From positions 1,612,001 to 1,676,000 of the forward strand of contig CADCXD010000002.1 in assembly GCA_902806575.1 (NCBI GenBank): a stretch of DNA of 64,000 nt. Reading direction: 5' to 3'. Positions 42,449 to 52,457 of this stretch are shown in pieces. Under the pieces are notes generated by a model. It saw only the letters and a list, made by a program, of their open reading frames with translations. It was not told the DNA's origin and did no database searches. The position numbers and the translations under genes are program-made. Positions within the stretch are counted from its first letter, which is position 1, and each line of letters begins with the position of its first letter. The stretch is from Jackrogersella multiformis (lineage: Eukaryota > Ascomycota > Sordariomycetes > Xylariales > Hypoxylaceae).

Positions 42449-43156
42449 AGACTAGTTTGAGTATAACACCACTAGGACTAATATCAGATGAATAATTAAT
42501 ACAGTCCCAGGATTTTACTGGCATGAGATGAGGCATAATTCAAAGGATTTACCAACCGGAATTCAGGGGCAAGTGAATTTTCTTATTGCTAGAGATCGCC
42601 AATTCAAGTTAATTCATAACTGTCGTCGAATCAATAAGTGCGTGTTTCAAGGGTATGAATCAGGTACCTTCGCTCTATTCGATATCTTTTAAAGAACAAG
42701 AGAAATATGCGTTCATGGTTAGTCGTGTAAGTAAAGATTGTACAAAGGCCATTTCAAGCCCTTGACATGTAATAAGTCAAGAGGCACCATCCCAACCCGC
42801 CTCAAAAACGTAGCTTATTTTCTCGTCTATCTCTTAGGGTGGGGAGGTATAATCCTCAGCGGGTATGCCACCTCCTGAAGAATATTTATGCTTGGTATCA
42901 GATTCCTGTCTGATCATGCCTCACTGTGTGTGATGGGGTCTTATTAGATACGCACGTCTAGTGCTCGTAGATACCACTCATCATAACTCTACTTAGATTA
43001 ATAATGTCGCCAGTCGAAAACGTAACATTCATAAGCCGCTTGCGGACGCGAACGCCCCCTGTATTTTTCTCTTTCACCTGCCAACCCCTAGCTGATACCC
43101 GTCAGCTATTAGCTACACCCGATAGCATATTTACGTCGCCCTCTAGACCGTTGGAT
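42449..43156. other. Convergent intergenic region
   Basis: 708-bp spacer between the GH18-like stop and the 6-phosphogluconolactonase stop. Nothing recognisable beyond 3' flanks. Confidence 0.6.
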
Positions 43157-43942
43157 TTATAGGAAACCGCGCCGGGGAAAACTGACGCCTTCTACGGCGG
43201 CGCTGTCGGTGAACCAGCTGCATCGGTCACCCGTAGCTTCGTTTACGAGCGAGCACGGGAGCCCGTTTCCTTGCTCAAATATCTCTTTCATGATCACCTT
43301 CTTTTCGGCACCTATAGCGACGAAGGCGATCTTGACCGCGTGAGTGATAACGGGGAGTGTTAAGGTGATACGCCGAGGTGGTGGCTTAGGCGAGTCTTCT
43401 ATTGGCGCTACCCAGGCGTCGGTCTCGCGGAGGAGCGGGTGGCCTGGGAAAAGACTGCAGGTGTGCCCGTCTGGACCGGTGCCAAGAAGCAACAAGTCGA
43501 AGATTGGGAGCTTGACCGAGTCACCCTTAGCAAAGGAATTGACCAGCTTCTTCTCATACTGATCCGCTAGCTCCTGCGTATCGTCTAGATGCTGGGCGTC
43601 GATCGGGTGTATGATGGGCTGGCCTAGCTCGGGAGAGATCTTGTCTAGGATTTCAGTCTTGATCAGTCCGTAGTTACTGTCCTTGTGGTCCAGAGGAACG
43701 GCCCTCTCGTCAGCGAAGAATATTTCCCACTTGTCGAACTTGATAGAGTCTTCATCGGATTTCGGATTTGCGAGGAGAGCTTTCGCAAGAATCTTAGGCA
43801 GCGAGCCGCCAGAAACGGCGACCTTAAAAATACCATGGCGCATGATTCCAGCATTTTGGCATGTGATGATGTAGGATCGCAGCGCGGGCGCAAGGGCCTC
43901 GACGTCGCTGAAAGCGAATAGATTAGGTTGCTTTCCAGGCAT
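43157..43942 (-). CDS. 6-phosphogluconolactonase
   Basis: Second enzyme of the oxidative pentose phosphate pathway, hydrolysing 6-phosphogluconolactone to 6-phosphogluconate in the cytosol. Single exon, 261 residues, typical of the SOL/NagB-like family. Diagnostic blocks: VAVSGGSLPKILAKAL near 43-58, WEIFFADERAVPLDHKDSNY (the D-E-R block), LLLLGTGPDGHTCSLFPGH with the catalytic His in GPDGHT, and TLPVITHAVKIAFVAIGAEK. The start ATG 43942 gives MPGKQPNLFAFSDVEALA, the usual N-terminus. No targeting signal. Confidence 0.96.
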   Translation of the reverse strand: MPGKQPNLFAFSDVEALAPALRSYIITCQNAGIMRHGIFKVAVSGGSLPKILAKALLANPKSDEDSIKFDKWEIFFADERAVPLDHKDSNYGLIKTEILDKISPELGQPIIHPIDAQHLDDTQELADQYEKKLVNSFAKGDSVKLPIFDLLLLGTGPDGHTCSLFPGHPLLRETDAWVAPIEDSPKPPPRRITLTLPVITHAVKIAFVAIGAEKKVIMKEIFEQGNGLPCSLVNEATGDRCSWFTDSAAVEGVSFPRRGFL

Positions 43943-46352
43943 TGCGAATGGCGGATGTAACTCTGAATACCTATAAGATAGGCAGATATGAGTAATAGGA
44001 AAAAGACGAAATACGGATAAAGATAAATATGACGGAGATTGGAGATTGGAGTTTGGGGAATTCTGAATTCTGAATTGTTTGCGGAGGACGATGGTGGGGT
44101 AGGGGTGGTAGCTTCCACGAGTGATTTATTTTATTATTTGTCGAGAATATTTTTTAAGGAAGGTACCTTACATACCGGTAGGTACCTAAAGTGAGGTACT
44201 TATCATTAAGGGTTCGATGTCCGATGTTCGATGTTCGATGTTCGATGTTAGGTAGCAGGGTAGTAAGTAGTAGTATTGATGAGTAATAACAGAACAGACA
44301 AGACTCCGTGACAGTCAAAGATTAGGAATATATTAAAGATGCGGTGTCCGGAAAATCGAATCTTGATATTACTTGTTACTAGGATCTCCACGATGCCAGG
44401 CTTAAGAATCGATATCGAAGATTACTTTTTGTGTAAGTATTCCTTGTAGGTGTATCCACTCGCCATTAGCAGTTGTCTCGCCACTAGGATCCTTGGCGTC
44501 GAGTCGGTGATTTCGTGATTGGGTTGACAGCTGGAGGTCTTGTCAATGGATGATGACACTGACAGGGAGAAAAGTAAACCTCGAGATATAGGAAACGCCT
44601 ATTTAAATAGTTGCTTGGGTATTGGGGGACGAAACAACAACAATAATGGTAATATGATGGTATTGAGAAGGAGACGACCTCATGAAGGCACTGCTTAAAT
44701 ATGTATAAAGTTGAAGGTCGTAGATTAGATTGTTCGTACCAACATTCAGCGAAGTTCGGAAAAGATTGAAAGAGAGAAGAAGAAAAATGTATGGCGGGGT
44801 GGCGTTCAAGCATTCAAGCGTTCAAGGGTGATTGACGTAGGGCTTCACTCCCCTTACTGATCTTGGATGGACCGGAGGGGCGGGACAGGGAAGAGGCTTG
44901 TAAGATAAGCGGACTCTAGTGCATATATCCGTGAGATGTATGTACAGGTATGTAAGCGATAGTGGATGGTGGATACCGACATAGGTACCTGGTAGGTGGG
45001 GGTCTGCGCAACATCTTAAGGAAGGTTGGAAGCTGATTCGAGCTGCTATAATATGTACCTTCCAAGTGTCTTGCGTCTTTCCCACTATATCCTGCAGTAC
45101 CCCACTGCCTACCTAGGTACCTCCAATCAACTTTCCTTTTCCCTTTAATCTTCCATCCAAACGAAAATATTTCAACTTGATAATACTCACGATGTTCTTC
45201 GAAAGCTTTCGACGGTTTCGAATATCATATATTGAATCCCGTTTCGGTTTAGATTAGATTGACAGTTGTCACTATCACATCTCTCCTCTCTTCAGTCTAT
45301 TATGGAGCCTCTGTATGGATTTTCACAATCCTTTTTATTGGTGAGGGATTAGAATCACTCAACCGACCTTTATTTTCTACGTAGCAGCCTAGCAGCCCTA
45401 GGTACATATCATCAGTCCAAAGAACTAGATGACAGGTCACCTTGGTCGGTGTAAATATTATCGGGAGTTATGCCGAGTCGTACACGCTGAAGACTTCTCA
45501 GGTTCTCATCACGATTATAAGCCGACCATACCTTACCTGGCGGTGAGATCACATTTCCATCCAACCATCCAGGCACGATATCTACTAGGTACGTAGGCAG
45601 GTAAGGTTTCAATGCAGTGCATAGTACCTCTTAAGCAGGTATATATTAATATGTCTGCGACTTTGACACTAACCATCTAATACATTTTACTACCTTGGTA
45701 TACAACATGACGGAAAGTTGTGGTAACGATGATGAGCCTACCAGTCTAAGGCAATTCCAAGCGCCAGCTTCTAGTAAGCGACAACGACACTGCGTTATAA
45801 TTCTGGTGGCAATTATAAATCCATAGCGTGGTCTGGCTAGGAAGAGTTGCAGAAACCCCTCGGTACTGCAATGTTGCTTTGTAGATCCGGTTCGTCGGGT
45901 GCCTTGCGTATCTGCACATGTGAATATTTCATCTATATGCATTAAGGAGAGTGGGATTTGCGTGGGATTTGCGTAAACTTCAATAAAACTGCGTGAAGGT
46001 TATAGTTTTGTCGCTAGGACATTGTTGGGAGTAGAGCTAACTCAAGATTGCAAGACTGTAAAATATAGGATATGAGTGTTGAATATATACTATAATTATA
46101 TACTATAATTCGTCCGTTCTACCCGGTCCTACACAGTGTTGGCGCCGGGAACGGACACCGAGGTGTTGACTCAAATCTGGAGCTCCATGTCTTGGATTAT
46201 TCAGGAACCTTACTCTTGCACTCTTACAACCACTTACACAACAAATTGGTCACAACACCAACGACAACGACAACAATAAACAATCCGTTTTATAACTGCT
46301 TCTTCTCCACTTCCTTTTTTCTTCTTCTCCCATCAGTTGGGTGGGATTCAAA
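43943..46352. other. 2.4-kb intergenic region with short repeats
   Basis: No supported gene. At 44213-44247 the 7-bp unit TTCGATG is repeated five times with one mismatch. TACCTAGGTA lies at 45110-45119, and GGTACCTA half-sites at 44163-44186 and 44990. A TATAATTATATACTATAATT duplication is seen near 46087-46110. Short frames on both strands (44484-45612) lack coding character. The last 150 bp, with CAACACCAACGACAACGACAAC and a CT-rich run, form the 5' leader of the PHO13-type gene. Confidence 0.55.
44213..44247. repeat. 7-bp tandem repeat (TTCGATG)5
   Basis: Five head-to-tail copies of TTCGATG, the second diverged to TCCGATG. Intergenic, no associated feature. Confidence 0.8.
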
Positions 46353-47437
46353 ATGACACAATTACCTAGGTACCTAACCGGCGATTCTGCCGCTCTTAAT
46401 GAGTTTCTTGATAAATTTGACGTGCGTTATTTTCCATGACATACCACCAGTTACTACAATTTGAATCTCACTTTTTATACAGGTCTTCTTACTCGATTGC
46501 GATGGTTAGAATGAATTGCCAATTCTCAAGAGGGCCCAGAGACTGAAAGTGTGTAGGAGTCTTATGGTCCGGGGACCACCTGTTCGAGGGTATCGTCGAG
46601 ACGCTGGAAATGCTGAGATCTAGAGGTAGGCTTGGTACTTGACATATGTATCCGATCGACTAAGAAATATTAGGAAAGCAACTTGTATTCGTCACCAACA
46701 ATTCTACAAAATCTCGACCAGACTACCAGAAGAAGTTGACGGCCTTAGGCATCCCTAGCGATGTCGAAGAGATCTTCGCTTCGGCTTACTCATCAGCCAT
46801 CTACATCTCGCGAATCATAAAACTCCCCGCACCTAAGAATAAGGTGTTCGTTATTGGCGAGAGCGGAATTGAGTCGGAGCTACGAACCGAAGGCGTTCCT
46901 TTCATCGGCGGCACGGACCCGGCCTTGAGGCGAGACATTACGCCCGAAGACTTCAATGGGCTGGCTGATGGCTCGTTACTAGATCCGGACGTCGGAATTG
47001 TCCTCGCCGGGCTAGACTTCCACATAAATTACCTGAAGCTGTCCACCGCCTTCCAGTATATCCGACGGGGCGCCAAGTTCCTCGCGACCAACCTCGACAG
47101 CACGCTGCCCATGAGCCAGACCTTCTTCCCCGGCGCCGGCTCCATCTCCATCCCGCTGGTCAACATGACCGGACAGACACCTCTGGCCTTTGGGAAGCCG
47201 AGCCAGGCCATGATGGATGCGATCGAAGGGAAGTTCAAGCTGGACCGGGCACGGACTTGCATGGTGGGCGACAGACTCAATACCGATATCCAGTTCGGTA
47301 TCGAGGGTGGCTTAGGAGGGACCCTGGCCGTGCTGACCGGCGTGGCTAAGAAAGAGCACTGGGAAGCCAACGACGCTGTTGCTGTCCCGGCGTACTACGT
47401 CGACAAGCTAAGCGATCTCCGGGCTGCGGCATCATAG
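46353..47437 (+). CDS. PHO13-type p-nitrophenyl phosphatase / phosphoglycolate phosphatase (HAD)
   Basis: HAD-superfamily phosphatase that clears toxic metabolic side products such as 2-phosphoglycolate; the yeast homologue is Pho13. Four exons, 46353-46421, 46483-46504, 46557-46625 and 46674-47437, give 307 residues (family about 310). Exon 1 encodes MTQLPRYLTGDSAALNEFLD ending KFD. Exon 2 is a 22-nt microexon encoding VFLLDCD plus the first base of the next codon; D28 is the expected nucleophile and D30 the acid/base. Exon 3 restores GVLWSGDHLFEGIVETLEML, exon 4 GKQLVFVTNNSTKSRPDYQ. Later blocks: VGIVLAGLDFHINYLKL, FGKPSQAMMDAIEGKF, CMVGDRLNTDIQFG. All joins fall inside conserved words. An intergenic-type repeat, TACCTAGGTA, lies in exon 1 and encodes part of LPRYLT. 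Confidence 0.93.
46363..46372. repeat. TACCTAGGTA palindrome inside coding exon
   Basis: Perfect copy of the intergenic palindrome, extended by CCTAAC, within the first exon of the PHO13-type gene. It covers codons 4-7 (P-R-Y-L), just ahead of the conserved YLTGD start of the domain. Only coding copy noticed. Confidence 0.85.
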
Positions 47438-48175
47438 CGGCTTATAATTTTGTCTGTTCGTATCTCATGCATTCAAGCTTTACTACCTAATATTCGTATA
47501 GATTTGGTACACATTGCGATGCTATATATACTGCGGGTAGAGATATCTAGAACGTACCTCTATAGACTAAAGATGATTTTGAGAAGAACTCCTCGGATTA
47601 CCTCACGCAACCGCAAATATTGTAAACGTTTCATGCCCGTACTCGGAAACAGATTCTGCACCTAGGTATCTATCGCTGCTCTCCCTCGCAGGTCATCGAC
47701 TCCAAATTTCGGCATAATGCTTTCGACCGGCAGCAGACAAAGTGAACCGAGTTCTCCAACGGTTCTCCGAAACCGCCGCAGTCTCCATTGGATGGTGGGA
47801 ATTCGGCTAGATATGCCGGCTTCCCCGCTGAGCTTCAGATTTACTCCAAAGAGAGGGGGCAGTATCTGTATCGATTTGATGGGCTGTTTTGAAGTTTTGA
47901 TGCGTGTCGTCGCTCGTGACAGTGATTAGTCGACTAATACGAGCTGCCCCAGCATATAAGACGTAGATCGGTCGCCCTACCAGACAAGCAAACGCCTTTC
48001 TGATTTCTCTTTACTCGTTTATATCTATATTTTACTTGAGTTACACATCTACATTAGCAGATTCCATATTCTTCACCAGAAGAAGTTTGCTAAAAGCGGC
48101 CAGACTAGCGGTACCATCCTATTAAACATACCGTCCCTCACTTACGAGCCGAACCACTTCTTTATAAATAAAAAA
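47438..48175. other. Intergenic region
   Basis: 738-bp spacer between the PHO13-type gene and the PhyH-like gene. The right end (CTTTATAAATAAAAAAATGGC) contains an A-rich leader immediately before the ATG. No repeat or RNA gene seen. Confidence 0.6.
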
Positions 48176-49177
48176 ATGGCATCACCACCAACCCCCCTGA
48201 CGCAAGAGGAAAAGGACTTCTTCCTCGCGAACGGCTACGTGAAGCTGACGAACTGCTTCACGCGGGACCAAGCGGCGGACGTGATCGAGGGCGTGTGGAC
48301 GCGCCTCGGGATGTCGCCCGACGACAAGCGCACGTGGACCAGCGAGCGCACCAACATGCCGTGGCACCGGACCTTCGACTGCGCGGCCTTCGCGCCCCGG
48401 GCGTGGCGCGCCATCTGCGAGCTCTGCGGCGGCGAGGACCGCGTCTCCCCCGAGTCCCGGCTGTGGCGCGACTCGCTCATCGTCAACCTCGGCACGGCGG
48501 AGCGCGAGGGCCGTCCCGTCCCGCCCAAGGACCTCGCCGTCTGGCACGTCGACGGCGACTTCTTCGTCCACTACCTGGACAGCCCCGAGCAGGCGCTGCT
48601 CGTCATCCCGCTCTTCACCGACATCGAGCCGCAGGGCGGCGGCACCATGCTCTGCCCGCCGGCCATAAACAGCATCGCCAGGCACCTGCACTCGCACCCG
48701 GAGGGCGTGTCGCCGTGCATGGTGCCGCGCGCGCACGCGGACTTCCCGCGCGAGAAGAACCTGGAGTGGTACCGCGACATCGTGCGGGGCTGCGGCGACG
48801 ACGAGTTCGTGGAGGCCACGGGCCGCGTCGGGGACGTGTACCTGCTGCACCCGCTGATGGTGCACAGCGCGACGAGCAACGCCAACCGCGCCGTGCGCAT
48901 CATCACGAACCCGCCGGTGAGCATCCGGGAGCCGTTCTGCTTCGACAGGGAGAAGGACGACGAGTACAGCCTGGTAGAGCGGAAGACGATGGCGGCGGTG
49001 GGCGGCGAGGAGAAGCTGAAGGGGTGGAGGACCACGATGCCGAGGGAGGGCCGCGTGCCGGAACGGGTGCGCATACAAGAGGCGATGAAGAGGGAGGAGC
49101 AGAGAAGAATGGAGGAGGAGCAGAGGCAAGGACAGGGACAGGGACAACAGCAAGGAAAGGTTGCTGCTGCTGCTTGA
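48176..49177 (+). CDS. Phytanoyl-CoA dioxygenase (PhyH) family protein
   Basis: Single exon, 333 residues. Fe(II)/2-oxoglutarate oxygenase fold: N-terminal LTQEEKDFFLANGYVKLTNC is the usual PhyH opening; the HxD iron ligands are in AVWHVDGDFFVHYLD; the distal His is in YLLHPLMVHSATSNANR, followed by RAVRIITNPPV with an Arg suited to bind 2-oxoglutarate. This type is longer than the gene at 5381 and lacks close similarity to it outside the core, so they are not recent duplicates. The C-terminal 50 residues are charged and end in a Gln/Gly-rich tail (QRQGQGQGQQQ) built on CAGGGA-like repeats, likely disordered. The coding region is extremely GC-rich in third positions. Substrate unknown. Kozak-like context AAAAAAATGG. 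Confidence 0.85.
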   Translation: MASPPTPLTQEEKDFFLANGYVKLTNCFTRDQAADVIEGVWTRLGMSPDDKRTWTSERTNMPWHRTFDCAAFAPRAWRAICELCGGEDRVSPESRLWRDSLIVNLGTAEREGRPVPPKDLAVWHVDGDFFVHYLDSPEQALLVIPLFTDIEPQGGGTMLCPPAINSIARHLHSHPEGVSPCMVPRAHADFPREKNLEWYRDIVRGCGDDEFVEATGRVGDVYLLHPLMVHSATSNANRAVRIITNPPVSIREPFCFDREKDDEYSLVERKTMAAVGGEEKLKGWRTTMPREGRVPERVRIQEAMKREEQRRMEEEQRQGQGQGQQQGKVAAAA

Positions 49178-49954
49178 GCATGTGTACCTAGGTACCTAGT
49201 AGTACCTAATGAGCTTAGGTACGTGACACAATATGAAATAGTACCTGGAGATGACTAGAGAGTATTTTATCAATACTAGTCGATACCAAGAGCCCCGTCT
49301 TTGAGTAAGATCATGAGCCCCTTTCCTAATGTTCAGACGGTAGGCGAGTATGATTTTTGCACTTAAGTAGATCCATACACCGAATTAAACCTTCCATTAG
49401 CAGGATTTAGAAAGAGGTGATATACTTATACTTTCAAGGTAAACGACTTCCGGGGGGAGATGGAGGTGTTGTAAAGGGTATCTATCTCTAAACCATCACA
49501 AGACTTTCACTCCGTTCACATATCCGCCTCAAGTGAGAAATACAGTAAGAACAATTAGTTGAATAACATTGATATTCGAAAAATAAAATAAAATACAATA
49601 AACTATGGATACTCACAGGTGAAAGAATGAGATTCATATCCAATGCTTTAAGGTTATTCTTGAAATGGGGAAAAAGGTAAGGGATATTTTTTCATAAATA
49701 AAACTTAAATTTATTTAAAAAATAGTTACCTTAGTACCTTCTGGGCGGATAGATAGTGAACTAAATACCCTCAATTTACAACAATCACACTTACATCAAC
49801 ACATTCGCATTCATTATCAAACTTTTCTATCTCCGCCAAGCCAAACCCATCGGACTTGCCATTCCATACCAATAAGATAGTCTAGGTACCACTCTAATTC
49901 ACAACCTCGAACCCCTTCCATCTCCAGGAATAGTCCGAAAGGAAAAAGGAGCAA
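49178..49954. other. Intergenic region with palindrome next to stop
   Basis: 777-bp, AT-rich (especially 49580-49730). TACCTAGGTACCTAG starts at 49185, eight bases after the PhyH stop. The right end is a CT/CA-rich leader before the DHFR gene. No gene seen. Confidence 0.6.
49185..49199. repeat. TACCTAGGTACCTAG repeat
   Basis: Palindromic decamer plus a second half-site, immediately 3' of the PhyH-like stop codon, so it should lie in the 3' UTR. Confidence 0.85.
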
Positions 49955-50740
49955 ATGTCCAACCCTCCGCCCTCGGAAATGCTCCCCCCGGAGCTAACCC
50001 TCATCGTGGCCGCGACGCGCAGCATGGGCATCGGCCGCAACGGCACGCTGCCGTGGACCGGGCTCAGGAAGGAAATGGCCTACTTCGCGCGCGTGACCAA
50101 GCGCTTACCCGCATCTACATCTCCGCCGCCGCCGTCTCCTGCTTCTACTTCTGCTTCTACTTCTACTACTACTGGCACCATCACCACCACCAACACCACC
50201 GCCAGCACCGCCACCATGAACGCAGTCATCATGGGCCGCAAGACCTGGGACAGCATCCCGCCGAAGTTCCGGCCGCTGAAGGGGCGCCTGAACATCGTGG
50301 TCAGCCGGGCGCACTCGAGCTCGGAGCCGGAGCAGGAGACGCGGTCGGGGGAGGGCCCGATAAGGGTAGCGTCGCTGGCGCAGGCGCTGGCGTACCTACG
50401 GACGGCCGCGTCCCCCGACCCGGCCGCCGCCGCCTGGGCCGGCAAGGCGTTCGTCGTCGGCGGCGCGCAGATCTACCGCGCGGCGCTGGAGCTGCCCCAG
50501 GCCAGGCGCGTGCTGCTGACCCGCATCCTGGACCCGGATTTCGAATGCGACACGCGGTTCCCGCTGGAGCTGGAGCTGGAGCCGGAGCTGGACGGGCCGC
50601 GCGGCGGTGCGGGGGTGGGCGGTTGGGCGAGGATGGCTAAAGACGAGCTCGATGCTTGGACGGGCGAGACGGTACCTGAGGGCGTGCAGGAGGAGAATGG
50701 CACACGGTATGAGTTCCAGATGTGGGAGAGGGTGGGCTGA
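49955..50740 (+). CDS. Dihydrofolate reductase with Ser/Thr-rich insertion
   Basis: NADPH-dependent reduction of dihydrofolate to tetrahydrofolate, feeding thymidylate and purine synthesis. Single exon, 261 residues, against about 160-210 for the core. Motifs in order: LTLIVAATRSMGIGRNGTLP, WTGLRKEMAYFARVTKR, then an insertion of about 37 residues rich in Ser, Thr and Pro (from ASTSPPPPSPAS to TTASTAT), then AVIMGRKTWDSIPPKFRPLK, LNIVVSR, SLAQALAYL, AFVVGGAQIYRAAL, RVLLTRI and a C-terminal ENGTRYEFQMWERV. The insertion is coded by ACT/TCT/ACC trinucleotide runs at about 50110-50215, so it probably grew by repeat slippage; it sits in the loop before the substrate strand and could be accommodated. 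A second Glu-rich run (ELELEPELDG) lies near 205. It is convergent with the Cbp3 gene, 251 bp apart. Confidence 0.95.
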   Translation: MSNPPPSEMLPPELTLIVAATRSMGIGRNGTLPWTGLRKEMAYFARVTKRLPASTSPPPPSPASTSASTSTTTGTITTTNTTASTATMNAVIMGRKTWDSIPPKFRPLKGRLNIVVSRAHSSSEPEQETRSGEGPIRVASLAQALAYLRTAASPDPAAAAWAGKAFVVGGAQIYRAALELPQARRVLLTRILDPDFECDTRFPLELELEPELDGPRGGAGVGGWARMAKDELDAWTGETVPEGVQEENGTRYEFQMWERVG

Positions 50741-50991
50741 TTTATTAATGGATTGATTGATTGATTGGGGGTTGCTTTTACGTCCTAATATATAATATAG
50801 AGCATGTACAATGTGTAGTCTCCAAATGAGATAATATAATTTTACCGCGCATAGGACATAACCATACGCAAAGGGGTTGGGGCATGATATGATTATCCTG
50901 GACCATCTTTTATACTTGCTAACATACAACACTATATGCCGTCATTATAGGCAACACACCTACCAAGGCGGTCATACTATACATCCAAACC

Positions 50992-51985
50992 CTACACAGC
51001 AACCTTCTGCACCGGCGTTTGCACCGGCGTCGGTCCCCGCGTCAAGAGCCCCTCAAGCTCCTTCACGGGCTTATCCACGAGCGTGAGCTCGTTCTTAGCA
51101 GGCCACTTGAAGACGGCCTGGGCCTGTTGATACAGGGCCTCGTCTGGAATCTGGTCGAGCATCTTGAGGCACAACCGCATCCAGCTGACGACGGCGGCCA
51201 ACGCGCGCACGTCGACGTCCTCCCTGGCCTTGAACACGTTGCGCCACACGGCGGCGGCCAGCACGGGGTCGCCCTTGATGACGCCCTCGTCGTAGGCGGC
51301 GATGGCGCCGCGCCACTGCACGAACATGTCCTTCAGGTAGCGGTGTCGGATGCCGCGCGAGCTGAGGCCGTGCACCAGGTCCATCTTCTCCTCCGCGTTG
51401 TAGAAAAAGTGGTCGACGAACTGCCGTTGCCACGACCGCGCCGCCTCCCGCTCTAGGTTGCGGACTCGTGCGAAGACCAGGTACATGTGTAGCATCGTGA
51501 CTTGCGACCAGGTGCTGAAGGTCGGGGGGAGTTTGAAATCTAGAGGTTCGGAGACGTGGTTAGAAACATGTTGACTGCTGGGAAGTGAGAGAAGCGTAAG
51601 GAGTAGTTGGCGATCGGAGAAGTTGGTGTTGGTTACCTTGATGCCACATCGTCTTCCCTTCACCTATATCCTCGCCTTCGGCCGTCTTGGGTATCGTGCC
51701 GGCCTTCCTATCTTTATCGGATACGGTATATGACGCCTCGCGAGCGCACGCCTTGTATATATCCTCGGTAGCTTGTACGACTCGGTACGGCTCGGCTGTT
51801 TTCTGGAGGAGCTTGGAGAAGATGCCAGATTTGCGAGTAGTGCTGCCGAAGTTCCTTTTCTGGTCCAATCGAGGAGGGTTGACGGCTGTGAGCTGTCGTA
51901 GAGTAGTAGCATTTTGGATTTCTGTGGCTGCGGTCGCTTGTCGTATCAGCAGGGCGAACTGCCTTCTGCAATTTCGGCACGCCAT
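50992..51985 (-). CDS. cbp3: Ubiquinol-cytochrome c reductase chaperone Cbp3
   Basis: Mitochondrial inner-membrane factor that helps make and insert cytochrome b for complex III. Exons 51985-51637 and 51539-50992 with a 97-bp intron give 298 residues. The N-terminus (MACRNCRRQFALLIRQATAA) is basic and amphipathic, as expected of a mitochondrial presequence. The conserved core begins around the splice site, MWHQDFKLPPTFSTWSQVTM, and continues HMYLVFARVRNLEREAARSW, FFYNAEEKMDLVHGLSSRGI, RHRYLKDMFVQWRGAIAAYD and DPVLAAAVWRNVFKARED. The intron acceptor (CTCTAG) was chosen because it alone yields the conserved HQ-D-F-x-LPPTFSTW. The 3' half is notably GC-rich. Cytoplasmic ribosome-made, acts in the mitochondrion. 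Confidence 0.92.
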
Positions 51986-52457
51986 TTATTACTGTAGGTA
52001 GTTTCGAATGGGTAGATGTGAAAATGACTGTCAGAATTTAACAGTTGAAGAGCAATTGAGGGACGACCGAGGAACAATTGATGGTGTTTGAAAGTCGATT
52101 ATCAGTGGTCACGTCATTGATATGCTCTCGATAAAGGTCAATGACTGCCCAGGTGCGTAAAATAAACGATGAAAATAAAATAAAAAGCTAAATTCTAAGC
52201 TCATGACCCGCCCCGCCTAGAGCTGGCCGTAGCGGGATCTTCGACAGGGTTTAGGAGGGACAGTTGGTACAAGTACCTTGTACTTATTTTAGGGGTACAT
52301 AGGTACCTAGGTAGGTAGGTTACAATATTCAATTGAGAGGAGTAAGAACTTGTAAATAGTGGATGGAAAATTAAATCACCTTTCTCCTCAGTCACTGATA
52401 TATAACTATATTCGATGGTTATATACATGGGATGTGACCGCTCGCCTATAACCAAAT
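51986..52457. other. Intergenic region with palindrome
   Basis: 472-bp spacer: Cbp3 promoter on the left, Cem1 3' flank on the right. TACCTAGGTA at 52304-52313 continues into AGGTAGGT. Nothing else. Confidence 0.65.
52304..52313. repeat. TACCTAGGTA palindrome
   Basis: Perfect decamer with a preceding AGG and a following GGTAGGTT; lies in the Cem1 3' flank. Confidence 0.8.

Noticed and set aside
46504..46556. Apparent stop codon and frame loss after DCDG in the PHO13-type gene, suggesting a pseudogene
   Set aside because: A 52-bp GT-AG intron (46505-46556) removes it and restores DGVLWSGDHLFEG exactly.
48182..49153. 323-codon ORF antisense to the PhyH-like gene
   Set aside because: The sense frame has all PhyH motifs; the antisense frame is a by-product of GC-rich third positions and encodes repetitive Arg/His/Leu-rich sequence.
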